Of a DNA stretch of 64,000 nt, positions 31,926 through 43,248 are shown in pieces (position 1 is the first letter of the stretch; each line of letters opens with the position of its first letter). This DNA is from Gracilaria gracilis (lineage: Eukaryota; Rhodophyta; Florideophyceae; Gracilariales; Gracilariaceae): positions 806,001-870,000 of the forward strand of contig JARGSG010000015.1 of assembly GCA_030374805.1 (NCBI GenBank), in the 5' to 3' direction. The position numbers and the translations under genes were made by a program. The notes below the pieces were generated by a model. The model worked only from the letters and a program-made list of their open reading frames with translations, did not search any database and was not told the DNA's origin.

Positions 31926-32565
31926 ATGTGCCGCGCGCTCGCAGAAGCGCCTCCCACTGTACAGAAACATAAAAATGAATTTGGTCTGACGTTGAAGAAT
32001 GAAGGTGCCCATTTAACGCGCTCTCTCCGTGGCACGCGCAACCCCCCTTGCTTGGGGAAGCCCCCACACCAAACTTGCTCCGACTGCGCTTCGACGGTCG
32101 AACCTTTGACCGACTGCGCTCAGTGTGCATCTACACGTGTGCACCTACACGTGTGCACGTGTGCACGTGGGGTGGGAGACGCGGCGTGGCTGTCGTGCGT
32201 GTACACGAAGAAACGGCAACGACAACGTGTACAATGGCGGGTGTGCAAGTGGCGCGCACAGCTGCCGCACCAGTGCTCTGCGGCATGCGAGGCGCGCTGT
32301 GCGCGCGCGATTGGGCCGCGCGCGGTCGCGCAACAACACGCGCCCGCGCATTTGTCGGCGGCGCGTGCATGTGTCGGCGGCGCGTGGAGGTGTTGCTGGT
32401 GACCTTGCTGGACGCCGATGCTGTCGCGTTGTTGAAACGGGTCAACTTGCTCGCCATGTTGGGCTGCCGCTCGCAATCGTTCGCTCCACTTTGTTGAGCC
32501 GCTTATCAATCAAGCTCGCAACCTCCTCCCCCACCCACCCCCCTCGCCGCGCGCAGTCCATCGTC
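31926..32565. other. GC-rich intergenic region with alternating purine-pyrimidine tract
   Basis: The promoter interval between the phosphatase and VPS4. 32130-32172 is a run of CACGTGTGCAC-type units with several CACGTG (G-box) cores. The rest has CGCGCG-rich blocks. Long frames here are compositional. Confidence 0.45.
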
Positions 32566-33921
32566 ATGACTGATACCAGCACCTTCATCAATCAGGGCGT
32601 CATTCACGCCGAGAAGGCCATTCAATATGATAAGCTTGCGTGTAAGGATTCCAACCCGGAGCACTTTGAGAACGCCAAGAACAGCTATGTGCGCGCCATT
32701 GAGCACTACTACGTCGCGCTCAAGTACGAGAAGAATGAACGTACACAGCTCACGCTCCGGGAGAAAATAGAGACCTACATGAGCCGCGCTGAGACCATGA
32801 AGGAGTGGCTCACAAAGTACGAGGCCAGACAGAAGGAGGCTTCCGACAACCCCGCTTCTGAGCACGGCGCGTCCGACGGCGGTGGCACCGCTGCCCCTTC
32901 CAAGAAGAAGGGCGAGAAAGATGATGACACTGGTGAGAAGCGCTTGAGAGATCGTCTTGGATCCGCTGTGCTCACGGAGAAGCCCAATGTTAAGTGGGAC
33001 GACGTTGCAGGTCTGGAAGGCGCAAAGGAAGCGTTGAGGGAGGCTGTTATTCTACCGCAGATGTTCCCGCAGATGTTCACTGGAAAGCGACGCCCGTGGA
33101 AGGGAATCTTGCTCTATGGACCGCCGGGAACCGGAAAGAGTTATCTTGCGAAAGCGGTCGCCACAGAGGCAGACGCCAAGTTCTTCTCGGTGTCGTCCAG
33201 TGACCTGGTGTCAAAGTGGCAGGGAGAGAGCGAGAAGCTCATCAAGAATCTGTTCTCCATGGCGCGTGAGGCGGGAAAAGCCATTATTTTCATCGATGAG
33301 GTTGATGCGTTGGTGTCGTCCAGAAACGATAATGAGTCTGAAAGCTCACGCAGAATAAAGACCGAGTTCCTTGTGCAAATGGATGGTGTTGGAAATTCCA
33401 CAGATGGCGTTCTGTTGCTGGCTGCTACTAACATTCCATGGGCTTTGGATGAAGCTTTGTTGCGACGAATGGAACGTCGAATCTATATCCCGCTTCCTGA
33501 CGCGAGGGCTCGAGCAAAGATGTTCCAATTGCACCTGGGCAATACTCCACACGTTCTTCAACAAGCTGATTACATGGACTTGGCGGAAGAGAGTGACGGC
33601 TATTCTGGATCGGATATTGCCGTGTTGTGTCGTGACGCGCTCATGCAACCGGTGCGTACGTTGCAGAATGCGAGTTTCTTTAAGAAGGTGACGGTGACTG
33701 AAAAGGGCCACAGCGAGACAAAGTATACACCTTGTTCACCAGGTGATCCTGACAAGATTGAGATGAACTTGATGAAGGTGAAGGCGGAGGAGCTCTTGGT
33801 TCCTGCTGTAAGACGATACGATTTTGAAAAGGCTCTTTCTAGTACCAAGCCTTCTGTCGGAAAGGATAACCTCGCAAAGCATACAAAGTTCACGCATGAA
33901 AAGGGTCAAAGTGGCGTTTGA
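32566..33921 (+). CDS. VPS4: VPS4 AAA ATPase (ESCRT disassembly)
   Basis: 451 residues starting at the ATG at 32566 (MTDTSTFINQGVIHAEKAIQ). VPS4 disassembles ESCRT-III filaments at endosomes, the midbody and the plasma membrane. Seen here: an N-terminal MIT domain (residues about 6-80) that binds ESCRT-III tails, a charged linker, then the AAA module with Walker A GPPGTGKS (185-192), Walker B IIFIDEVD (240-246 region), tandem Arg (LLRRMERR, about 299-304), pore-loop region KWQGESEK, and the C-terminal beta-domain insert and helix (DLAEESDGYSGSDIAVLCRD; KPSV... KHTKFT). Length and order are canonical. The frame extends upstream of the ATG through GC-rich leader sequence that should not be included. 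Confidence 0.95.
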   Translation: MTDTSTFINQGVIHAEKAIQYDKLACKDSNPEHFENAKNSYVRAIEHYYVALKYEKNERTQLTLREKIETYMSRAETMKEWLTKYEARQKEASDNPASEHGASDGGGTAAPSKKKGEKDDDTGEKRLRDRLGSAVLTEKPNVKWDDVAGLEGAKEALREAVILPQMFPQMFTGKRRPWKGILLYGPPGTGKSYLAKAVATEADAKFFSVSSSDLVSKWQGESEKLIKNLFSMAREAGKAIIFIDEVDALVSSRNDNESESSRRIKTEFLVQMDGVGNSTDGVLLLAATNIPWALDEALLRRMERRIYIPLPDARARAKMFQLHLGNTPHVLQQADYMDLAEESDGYSGSDIAVLCRDALMQPVRTLQNASFFKKVTVTEKGHSETKYTPCSPGDPDKIEMNLMKVKAEELLVPAVRRYDFEKALSSTKPSVGKDNLAKHTKFTHEKGQSGV

Positions 33922-36076
33922 GTCATGTTTCGGATTCACGTGCCTGGTTGATTATACGTACTATTAGACATGCACAAAGCTTAGCTGGCGCGTTTGTTGA
34001 TTAGATAGAGCTGGCAGAGCAAATTCAGAAGCAAAAGCAAACTCTTTGGACGATTTGTGAGTGGCCTTGATGGGTGGTAACCATTGTGTACATGTAGTTT
34101 CCTGCGGAACCAACTGTGAAGTATAGACTGCATCACGGAACGAGCCTAATGGGCTGGTCATTGTGACTGCTAATCCAGTCCTCTACGTGGGCTGTAAATC
34201 TCAACGCCGAGCACTCAAGTTGTTCCAAGGCTTCGAATCCATCACCATTTCTCTACGGCACGGCAGGAACTTTTGCTCATGTCGTTTGATATATTTTATC
34301 CGTGTGGTACATAGCTATATATAATAGAGATTTATAGTTGTGGTCGAATAAGGTATGAGAAAGGATTGCCAACCGATAAAAAATGGGTGTGCTCTGATCC
34401 AGCGTAGGTCACGTAAGGTTACAGTATGACAGGCTGCTATCTACTTCTCATTAACGCGATGATCGCATTGGCTGGTCCAGAGGCCATGATGGAGAGTGGC
34501 CAGGGAAACCGAGCAAACCATATCTATTAGCGTGTCAAAAAGGCCGTTGACCAATACAACGGTACCAGTGTCTGATTATCGTGGGAGCATGGACAACACT
34601 TCGGGGCAATGAACAGCTCTTTAACACGAAGCAGTTGACGCCCGCAAACATGAACTCAAGGAGCAGCATCAGTACAGATTATCACGAGATTCTCGGAGAC
34701 ATGCAGAGATAAGCGATAAAACTCCGACAATGGACATGAAAGCTGCATAACTTGTGGTGTGCGCGGTCTGTCGCTCGTCTGCGCACTAATATTCTTGTTC
34801 ACAGGCTGCCACTGGCCGCGCCTTGCTCGCGCGCATAATTACCATGAAGGTCTAGATGTGTAGGTTGGTGCGAATTGTTCTGGCAAAGCACAGTAAATCA
34901 ATGTGATCTCTCGCTTGCTCTCGCTCTCCGGGAACCACAGTGGCGCGGCCGAGAACGAATTGGGAAGGTGCATCAACTTGGAACATGTTCTGGTGCTGGA
35001 CTCCATGCCTGTTTCGTAACTTCGGAAGACGCATGTGGGCTATGGTCAATAGCAGCTTTTGCGGCACATCTGATGATGCTCATCATGAGATGTCAGTGTA
35101 TTCTAGCTAGGAGGTACCTTCGTAGAAACGGGGAATTGGCGGAACTGGCGCGCACCACAAACGGCTTGACGTTACTCTGTACCTGTGCTTAGAGCATAAG
35201 GGTTGCTTGGTGCCGACGATGCGGCTGGACTATTAGTGCCAGATCTCTTGGCTGATCACCGAGAGAAAGAATCTGTTGCCTTCCCCAAAGTCTAATTCAA
35301 CGGCGATGGTAAAATCATTGAGAGAGCGGAGCGGCCCCCAACTGCTGGGAAGGTGCGCGCGACTGCGGAGCTTGGAATGGCACGCACAGCACAGAAAGCC
35401 AGCGCCGATTACGTATATAGCTGCGCAGGAGGGCACAGCGCGGTTCGATTGGCCGCTTGTCGCAACTTACATCGCACAAAACGTGCTAAGCGCATCGCCA
35501 ACGGATTGAAGTACAAGTTGCGACAGTGCCCGACGGCGAGTACAACCAACGGGAGGCGTCGCCGTCGTCACGATGAAGAGGATGAGCACGTTCACGCGCT
35601 GCATGTTCCACGCGTCGTGGCGCGCGGGCAAGCGGCACGCGGCACGCCACGGGCTTGCGGGCCACATGTGCGCACATCTACGCGCGCGGCGCAAAAATCG
35701 ACGGCCCTGGTGCGCGCGTGCTACGAAGGTATCTAAGATACCAAGGGTACCGTACATACGGAATATGCCCGCCGCCCTCCCCGACCTCGACGTGCGCCGC
35801 GAACTGAAGTGCTTTCCGCGCGTCCTCAACGCATCCCTTGCTGCCGCGTGCTTCCGTCTGTCGCTTCTTCAATCCCTCTCCGCCAGCTCACGCCCTGCGC
35901 CCGCCAATTTCTGACGCTGTCTGCCCCGTTTTTTCCCGGCTGAGAGCGGTTAACAGCGTTGCCTTTGCCGTTTTCCACCTCGCGCGCTCAAGCGTGCTCC
36001 CCGGCGCGCACCGCGTCTGCAACGTACAGTACTTTCGTTCCACCTGAGAGTCGTTCTGCGCTCCGTTCACTTCCTC
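33922..36076. other. Intergenic stretch between VPS4 and MAPK
   Basis: About 2.1 kb with only short frames. 35340-36070 is GC-rich and probably contains the MAPK promoter and 5' UTR. GGTATCTAAGATACC near 35730 is a small palindrome. No RNA gene seen. Confidence 0.4.
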
Positions 36077-37756
36077 ATGGAGCGTCCGCGCAATGAGGAG
36101 GAACGCCGCCGCCTCCTCGAGCGTCTCAAGGAAGAGTTCTTTCTTCCCCCACTGCTTGAGCACAAGTACAAGCTCGAGCAAGTCATCGGCGAAGGCAGCT
36201 ATGGAATCGTCTGCTCTGCCGTCAACACCGAAACCGGGGAGAAGGTCGCCGTCAAACGTATCATGCGCGTATTCGAAGAAGCGCCTGAAGCAACCAGAAC
36301 GCTTCGCGAGCTCAAATTTCTGCGCTTGCTCAAGGACCACGACAATATTATTTCTATCAAGGACGTGTTGCTTCCATCTGACCGCGATCGCTTTGATGAC
36401 GTTTTCGTCGTGCTCGAACTTATGCCCACCGACCTTATGCGCGTGCTTCGTTCTCGGATAGAACTTTCACCTGATCACATTCGCTGGCTGGTCTTCCAAC
36501 TCATTCGCGGTATATTTTATATTCACACCTCACGCGTCTTTCACCGAGACCTCAAGCCAAGCAACATTCTTATCAACGCCAGATGCGATTTGCGAATCGT
36601 CGATTTTGGTCTTTCTCGCGCTGCGTTCGACGCGCAGGAGCCAGATGCAGTCTTCTGGACAGACTACGTTGCAACACGATGGTACAGAGCGCCAGAACTC
36701 ATCATGGCCGCCAACACCAATTACACCACCGCCATTGACATGTGGTCCATTGGCTGCATCTTTGCTGAGATGCTCAACAACGGTCGTGCTATCTTCCCCG
36801 GCCACAACCCAGAAGACCAGCTGCAACGAATCATCAACGTGTGCGGCACGCCCACTCCAGAGGCCGTTGCGGCTGTCCGTGAACCTCGTGCGCGTGCTTT
36901 AATCGCTCGAATGCCTCCAAGACAACGCAAGCCTTTGAAACTACTGTTCCCCCACGCGGAACCTTTGGCAATCGATCTTCTTGAAAAGATTCTTGAATTT
37001 GATCCTGCTAAGCGTCTCAGTGCGGAAGATGCCTTGAAGCACCCATACTTGCGAATGGATACTGTTATTAGGGGCACCCCCATTGATATGAATGAGTTTG
37101 CGTTTGAGAGACGAAGTCATACTGTTCAGGAATTGAGAGTGCTTTTCTTGGAGGAAATTCTCAAGTATCATCCGCAGCATCGGGATCTGTACTTGCGACC
37201 AAAGCCGGAACCACGTTTACAGTATGCGCCAGTCGATCAGGCTTCTCGATTCCGTGAAGCTATGATTGCCAACCAAAACGGAATGGATCCACCACGTGCA
37301 TGGGAGTCAATGCCAAATCAGAGACTTACCACTTATTATCGCGACACCGAACCACATCCGCCGCAGCATAGCGAGGCTGGTAGCTTTGTGCAGCGTGGTG
37401 TGGGAGGGAACGGTGTTATGACTGCCACCACTGACGCTGAGACTAGTGCTCGCCAACCTGATGAACGAGCTCATCAAGCTCGTGGACCGCATGTCACTGT
37501 GCGCACTGACGGTGAAGCTTCGATTGGCGGCCGTCACACTGATCAAGATGTTTCGAATCAGGACGATGAACAGCAACTGTTGCGATACACACAACTTGGA
37601 AAGTTTTCCAGTGTGGATAGCGCAACGTCTACATTTAATCAGGATTCTTCTCAGATAGGACCTCCAGTCGTACGAAGAGTTAGTGAAACTGTGGATAGTG
37701 TGACTGATGTGAATACAGAAATGATGATGGATGCTGCAAGTGGCGAAGTCGGTTGA
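36077..37756 (+). CDS. TDY-type mitogen-activated protein kinase
   Basis: 559 residues, ATG start, single exon. Kinase domain at about residues 31-340: Gly loop IGEGSYGIV (37-45), catalytic Lys60 (VAVKR), HRDLKPSN (156-163), DFGLS (176-180), activation loop WTDYVATRWYRAPE with Thr195-Asp-Tyr197, and the MAPK insert (IINVCGTPTPE). TDY loops define plant group D and algal MAPKs. The C-terminal tail of about 210 residues is Gln/Thr/Asp-rich and probably disordered, longer than in ERK-type kinases but typical for TDY members. It phosphorylates Ser/Thr-Pro substrates downstream of a MAPK kinase (family knowledge). The MKP1-like phosphatase at 30861 is a plausible partner. Confidence 0.93.
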   Translation: MERPRNEEERRRLLERLKEEFFLPPLLEHKYKLEQVIGEGSYGIVCSAVNTETGEKVAVKRIMRVFEEAPEATRTLRELKFLRLLKDHDNIISIKDVLLPSDRDRFDDVFVVLELMPTDLMRVLRSRIELSPDHIRWLVFQLIRGIFYIHTSRVFHRDLKPSNILINARCDLRIVDFGLSRAAFDAQEPDAVFWTDYVATRWYRAPELIMAANTNYTTAIDMWSIGCIFAEMLNNGRAIFPGHNPEDQLQRIINVCGTPTPEAVAAVREPRARALIARMPPRQRKPLKLLFPHAEPLAIDLLEKILEFDPAKRLSAEDALKHPYLRMDTVIRGTPIDMNEFAFERRSHTVQELRVLFLEEILKYHPQHRDLYLRPKPEPRLQYAPVDQASRFREAMIANQNGMDPPRAWESMPNQRLTTYYRDTEPHPPQHSEAGSFVQRGVGGNGVMTATTDAETSARQPDERAHQARGPHVTVRTDGEASIGGRHTDQDVSNQDDEQQLLRYTQLGKFSSVDSATSTFNQDSSQIGPPVVRRVSETVDSVTDVNTEMMMDAASGEVG

Positions 37757-38612
37757 GCTCGGATGTGGAGAAGGAGCTCACCCAAGCGTGTGAGTTACTG
37801 TCCCATCTCTCTTGGAAGAAGGGAACACAGCAATGAAGATGGTTCAAACCTCGTTACAGACAAACAGCATTTCTCCCTTTTGGCTTTAGCAGTGTTCACC
37901 GAGCGTGTCATGTCCTTCCATAGGAATGGGTGTATTGGAGTGAAGGTCCTACCATATCGTCGAAGCCTGTGCGTAACGTTACTTGATATGTCAATAGTCA
38001 TCGGGAAAGAGATATTGTACTCCGGCATTCCATTGTCTGAAAACATTGTACAACACAAAGATGGGCATCACAGTCAGGGGTTCCCGCGTCATTCAGATGC
38101 GTGAAGTACGTGGTGCTGTGTTCCAACTTCGAATCTTATTTACTGCAGCACAATAATTCTAGCTTAGTTAACGAAGGGAAAAGGGCAAGCAACCTTAACG
38201 CCAGGGAACTCTGAAATGCATAAGATACACAGGCATTGCGTTTTTTGCAAGTAACCACCAAAAAGGAGCGCTTTCCTTACAATCTATGTAGTACACGTAG
38301 TCAAAAAGAAGCTTTTTACGAAGAACCAACTATACACAGCTTCAACACTCATTGTAAATGAAGTAGTACGGATATGCGCCCCTTTGTCTGTGTGTGCGAG
38401 AGAACGAGAGAGAAAAATAAGCGAGGTAGTCATGCGCGCAGCGCCGGCAGGCCCGTGTTGCGTCTGGGGATTATGGCAGCAGCGATTGAGATACGTGCTT
38501 GCGAATTCGTGGCGAGCGAAGACATGTTATATCTCAATGTAATGTTAGAAAGCAATCGACCGCGACAAAGGGCTTCAGCCCTCAGATTCTTTGCCGCTGT
38601 CGTAAGTCAGAT
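37757..38612. other. Convergent intergenic region MAPK / SWC4
   Basis: 3' regions of two convergent genes. Short frames only. The plus frame that reaches into 38742 is the reverse side of the SWC4 3' end. Confidence 0.4.
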
Positions 38613-40166
38613 TCAGCCCCGGCCGAATAAGGAAGCGATATCTGCGTCATCTGAGCGTCTCTTCTTATTGCTGACGATCATTCCTGGAGGCATGGAAGGA
38701 GGCGGATCTCCTTTCAATTTCGCAAGCTTGCATCGAAGCTGATGCACTTCTTCTTCTTTTCGCTGAACGGTTCTCGCAAGTTCCATAAATCCGAGAATAT
38801 CCATTCGCAACAAATCAAAGTTATCCACAGCCAACGCAGTTGGAGTTGGCCTGAGGCCAACCCCTAGTTCAATCAGGGCTGCATCAACTCGCTTCGCAAC
38901 CTTTGCGCTATTAGACACTTGCGCATAGATCATTGTGCTGCGCGCAAAAGCACCAGTCATGGTCTTCCGGTGCGGGAAAACCTTTGTTGGGACAGCAGAT
39001 TGTCGTGCCAGATCAGCCGCAATATCTGGAGAAGGGGCAAGAAGCCTTGCGAGACGTTGCCTTTCTTTGTATATCCGACGTCTATTGGCCTCGATTCGGC
39101 GGGCTTCGCGAACAGTTTCCTCCTCCTCCCGCAGCTCCTGCTTGGAGCGTTTGTAAGCCCATTCTAACTGATTCTTACGAACACATTCATACTCATAATC
39201 AAACTGGTTCTTAATGATCGAATCCGAATGCTTCTGAATCGCCAGCGACTGCTTCGAAACATATGCGGCGTCCGTAGTAGTTCGAACATCAATAAGTCGA
39301 CGAGCTACAGAGTAATAGCGATCCTTCAACTCGTCAATGCATCGCGGACGCAGCGATTCAGGCCATCGATCATGAATGACAACAAAGCGCATGTCAAATC
39401 GACGACATAAAGCGAAGAGCGCATCTGTCTCCTCTTTCGTCCAAGCGGCTTGGGGAGGAATATTGTAGAGGTCATTCCGTTCACTCTTTGGAAGCTTGGG
39501 GTTTGTGTTTGGGCGTTCTTTCTCTCCTTTTGGTGCGTCTGCAAGAGGCATCAAGTTCTTCAGATGCTTCTCGTATTCCTCATTCGTATAACTTATCATC
39601 CTGATCTGCTTGTTGAAACGAATAAAGGCGGAGTCTGCAGAAGCGCCCACACGAGTCCAGTGATAAAATGTGAGACTGTCTTTTCGCGCCGAATTACGGA
39701 AGGGCGCCACAGCCCATGCGTTCTTTCTTGTCGGCTTTGAAGTAATTATATGCAGTGGCAGGTGAGGTGCCATCGGGGCAGGGGTAGCCCCGCCCGTAAG
39801 GAGAAATACTTCCCGCGGAACCGCATTTTCATTGTGCCCTGTTGCTGAAGGGGGTCGATTCGGCAGAAGGGTATGGATGCGCTTAGGGGGAGGCTGGTTG
39901 GTTTGCGGTGCTGGTCGCGTTCCATTCTTTGAGGCAGTAACTCGGGATGGATGAGCAGTTCGCACAGAGGCTTTAGACACCTGAGGAAGAGGAGGTTTCG
40001 CAGCTGTCGTTGGGGTTTGCGGCGCACTCGATGATGTCAAGAGCGGTTTGCTAGTAGTAGAAGCTATTGCCGATGAAGGTTGAGCCAAAGACGAAACGCT
40101 CTGCGACTGGGCGTTTGAAGGTAGGCTCTGGGGTGGAGCAGCAGCGGGGGTTGGAGCGTTGGACAT
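38613..40166 (-). CDS. DMAP1: SWC4/DMAP1 homolog (SWR1 and NuA4 subunit)
   Basis: 517 residues from the ATG at 40166 (MSNAPTPAAAPPQ); the frame is open slightly upstream but without an ATG. SWC4/DMAP1 is shared by the H2A.Z-loading SWR1 complex and the NuA4 acetyltransferase. Seen here: a Pro/Ser/Ala-rich N-terminal tail, the family block (NAWAVAPFRNSARKDSLTFY HW), IRMISYTNEEYEKHLKNL, the SANT-like domain (AAWTKEETDALFALCRRFDM, RFVVIHDRWPESLRPR, IDELKDRYYSVARRL), a long charged helix (RSKQELREEEETVREARRIE) and a C-terminal DMAP1 region ending GMIVSNKKRRSDDADIASLF. Single exon. It is divergent from the fucosyltransferase-like gene. Confidence 0.9.
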   Translation of the reverse strand: MSNAPTPAAAPPQSLPSNAQSQSVSSLAQPSSAIASTTSKPLLTSSSAPQTPTTAAKPPLPQVSKASVRTAHPSRVTASKNGTRPAPQTNQPPPKRIHTLLPNRPPSATGHNENAVPREVFLLTGGATPAPMAPHLPLHIITSKPTRKNAWAVAPFRNSARKDSLTFYHWTRVGASADSAFIRFNKQIRMISYTNEEYEKHLKNLMPLADAPKGEKERPNTNPKLPKSERNDLYNIPPQAAWTKEETDALFALCRRFDMRFVVIHDRWPESLRPRCIDELKDRYYSVARRLIDVRTTTDAAYVSKQSLAIQKHSDSIIKNQFDYEYECVRKNQLEWAYKRSKQELREEEETVREARRIEANRRRIYKERQRLARLLAPSPDIAADLARQSAVPTKVFPHRKTMTGAFARSTMIYAQVSNSAKVAKRVDAALIELGVGLRPTPTALAVDNFDLLRMDILGFMELARTVQRKEEEVHQLRCKLAKLKGDPPPSMPPGMIVSNKKRRSDDADIASLFGRG

Positions 40167-41044
40167 TGAAGCTTCAGGCAGAACTTTTCCCAACTAAGAA
40201 AAAGCTAGACGATGCCGGTACACCCCAACTCAAAATCCTTTCGAGAAAACAACCGAGACCAGAGCCAACGTGACAGCGGAAGAAACGCTGCTATCCTGTC
40301 CGTCGTCTATGGTGGTTGGAAAGCTCTCTCGCTATAGATACAGCGTTCGCAATGGCCCGCTTTATCGTTAACGCTTGCCTGCTTGCGTCGAAGAGACATT
40401 CTCACGAAACGAACCTTCGTAGCATGCAAATATCTACTCGACAGTAGATCATTGATTGCAAAATTAATTTCCCACGTTCACAATTTGTTGACCGACAAAA
40501 CAATGTCCGGCCGTCTAGATACAGTACTGTAAGACGTGCTGCCATGAGGGCCGTTGGCACCTTTGGTACTGTATCGGCACACAGTCATGAGCAGTTTGTA
40601 AACCAGCCTATCTTGGCCATGATGCAGCCTTCAGTCTGAATATTCGTCTGTGTCCAGACCCATAGAGGAAGAAGATGCTCAACAAGTTGAGCATGGCAGA
40701 TGGGTCGCGACGCAACCCGTTTTGTCTACTCTGTGTTGTCATCTAGAGAAGATCATTTTTGTATTCATACACTACTGAAGATTGGATGAACCCATGAATT
40801 TTTGGTTTGTTTCCTTGTGCGGAAGGTGGGTCATCCAACCTGTCCGTGGCCCAGCAACCTCTAGTCGAAGTATAAACAAACGCCTGTGAACGGTAGGCCC
40901 GTTTGCTTTTGAGTAGAGTAAGGACGCTAGAATTAGTAAAGAAAGGGTATGAAGAGCCCTTGCAAATGAAACCGCTTCTGAACTCAAGCCCCTACCCTAT
41001 TTCCTGACGCCAATGCTCTTCTTGCAATATCATGACAGCTTCCA
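40167..41044. other. Divergent intergenic region SWC4 / fucosyltransferase-like
   Basis: About 880 bp with no supported gene. Presumably holds both promoters. Confidence 0.4.
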
Positions 41045-42436
41045 ATGTCGCGGCTCACCCTCTTTCGCCTGCTCCCGCCATTCCTCTGCCTCGCTTTTTT
41101 TGCATTTGTTGTTGTACAGTTTTCAATCTCGAGCAATAGAACTAAACAGCATGCCTCATTCTTCTTCGAACATGCCTCACCGGAGTCCCTGTCTTTCAGG
41201 AATAACCGCTTAAACCCCACAGAATTTCCCGTAGTAAGGGACCAGTTGTCTGCGTTGAATCGAATACTAATTGACGACTATGTGACATGGCACCAGTCTG
41301 TTGTATCTATGGTGCAAAGTGGGCAACTCGATGGGTCCACCGTCAAAACGCTGGTATTTGTTGGTCACAACGCAGGTCATGGTCTTGGGGATCGACTGCG
41401 AGGGTTGCTTCAGGCATACTTGTCTGCGGTGATGTCAAACCGCTTGTTCTTGATTCATTGGCAAGATCCGTTCCCCTTGTCCATGATATTCACCAACAAC
41501 AAGATATCCAACTTCACATACGACGAATCTTTGTTTCCCACTCGATCAACTGTCGGAGGAAAGGCTGATGTGAAAAGAGTTCGAAAGGCAACGTTGGAGG
41601 ATATCCACTTCTTCTATGGAAGTAAGGGTAATCAGACTAAAATTATGTTTGTTTGTGAGCCACCTCCAAGTCTTGATGGCTTATTTAAGGCAGTGAAGAA
41701 GTTTCCGGACCTTTCTACCTCGAGAGCGTTAAGCAAAGTAACTCCTTTCAAAGTTCCTGTGTTGGAAGAGCAATTCTTCCCGTTGATCTTTAAGGTATTA
41801 TTTAAGCCATCAGCTGGGCTCCGCAAATTGATGATGGAGACAATCAATAACCATAATCGTTATGAAGTGTCAAGTTTATGGAAGACAGGACCTCTGAGGC
41901 GGATTGATGCCAGTAGACCGTTCATTTCTCTGCACGTGAGATTAGGATTTGGGCTCGGTGAGTACAACAAGAGATTTGAGCATCAAATGGAAGGGCAGAC
42001 CATCGAATCTGTCGCCCATTGTCTGGCTCACAAGGCTCTGATACTCGCTGAACAAGAAGGGATAACAAACCCTCCGCGATTTTACTTGGCATGTGACACA
42101 GCCGAATTTCGATTGAAGCTCAAAAAAGCCTTGCTAAGAATAAATAGTCGCACCCAAGTCATGTATGGAAGATGGGACATAAAACACGTGAGAGATATGG
42201 TGGAACGGACGAAATATGACTTGAGATTGCTTATGTACACATTTGCAGATCTCTACGTCTTGTCGAAAGGTCAGAGTATTTTAAGAAGCAACTCTGGATT
42301 TTCGAAGCTAGCAATGTGGATGGGAGCCATACCCAGTGAGATGTACTACGATATTTACAACGACTGTGGTGAGCAGGCACGTGTACATGATGTACTAGAA
42401 CGTTTCTTTCAACAGAAACGTTCTGCGCCAAGTTAA
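41045..42436 (+). CDS. Golgi type II fucosyltransferase-like glycosyltransferase
   Basis: 463 residues, single exon. A short cytosolic tail and one membrane anchor (LFRLLPPFLCLAFFAFVVVQ) give type II topology. The lumenal domain has HNAGHGLGDRLRGLLQAYLS (residues 108-127) followed by NRLFLIHW, resembling the GLGNR...TDRVLLVD nucleotide-sugar motif of GT37 and related alpha-fucosyltransferases. FISLHVRLGFG later matches the basic HxR motif that contacts GDP-fucose, and SILRSNSGFSKLAMWMG resembles the closing motif of this clan. Product linkage is unknown; wall glycans or glycoproteins are likely acceptors (inference). AATAAA immediately follows the stop (42437-42442). The 3' coding end contains a 10-bp-stem dyad at 42398-42423. 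Confidence 0.75.
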   Translation: MSRLTLFRLLPPFLCLAFFAFVVVQFSISSNRTKQHASFFFEHASPESLSFRNNRLNPTEFPVVRDQLSALNRILIDDYVTWHQSVVSMVQSGQLDGSTVKTLVFVGHNAGHGLGDRLRGLLQAYLSAVMSNRLFLIHWQDPFPLSMIFTNNKISNFTYDESLFPTRSTVGGKADVKRVRKATLEDIHFFYGSKGNQTKIMFVCEPPPSLDGLFKAVKKFPDLSTSRALSKVTPFKVPVLEEQFFPLIFKVLFKPSAGLRKLMMETINNHNRYEVSSLWKTGPLRRIDASRPFISLHVRLGFGLGEYNKRFEHQMEGQTIESVAHCLAHKALILAEQEGITNPPRFYLACDTAEFRLKLKKALLRINSRTQVMYGRWDIKHVRDMVERTKYDLRLLMYTFADLYVLSKGQSILRSNSGFSKLAMWMGAIPSEMYYDIYNDCGEQARVHDVLERFFQQKRSAPS

Positions 42437-42442
42437 AATAAA

Positions 42443-43248
42443 GCTAGTGCACTGAGATGATGCACAATTTTGAAACAAAGACTTACGCACAAATTAATAC
42501 AATAGTACATTTATTTCCAGGTATAATCCCGTTCTGCTTCGGAATAGTGGGCGACTCCTGAAATCACAGAATAAGATCCACAGCAAGGCTTACAGTCCCA
42601 GATTATACTACGCAATATAAACAAAAACATTGGTTCTGAAATCACACTTTGCGAAGCAACTTGACAGTAAACCTGTACTGACAGCTTGTGGTCATCGCTC
42701 GTACTCACTGCTCGGGAATGTCGCCGGCGCACACAGCGTATCGAGAATTCCCACATGCAGTTGCAAATAGCCGACCTAGATACCCACAATCATGTTCACG
42801 CAACTTTTCCTTGCCCTCCTGCTTCTTCGTAAACAGAAAACAGCAGACTACTTCCGCCTTTGCATTTCGTACAATGCGCAAAACTGATGCGACCGACGAA
42901 TTACGCAAAAAGCGTTGCAGCACCCGAAACAATCCGCTTTCGTCATCCTTTCTGGATCAAATTGTAACCCATCCCTCATTAAACTAACATAATTTGATCA
43001 AGCTTCATTTAGGTACATATTGTAACGTTTTGAACCTCTTTTCAACCCAAAAACTCTTTACTTTACCCACAGCAATTTTTCAATATTGACACGTAACCCA
43101 ACAGCTGGCTGCCCGCGTTCGCTAAATTCAATAAGATTTCTTGGCTTGGTTTTAGCATGGAACCGTACTAATCAATTATTGTATGTTGTTTTATTGCTTT
43201 TCGGAGTGAAAGAGTTCGTTTGCTCTTTGTTTCTACGTTTTTGAAGGA
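42443..43248. other. Intergenic, possible left end of the Harbinger-like unit
   Basis: AT-rich. I could not identify terminal inverted repeats or an upstream transposase exon. Somewhere here the DNA transposon begins. Confidence 0.35.

Noticed and set aside
32125-32565. N-terminal extension of VPS4
   Set aside because: GC-rich leader; the MIT domain begins right after the ATG at 32566.
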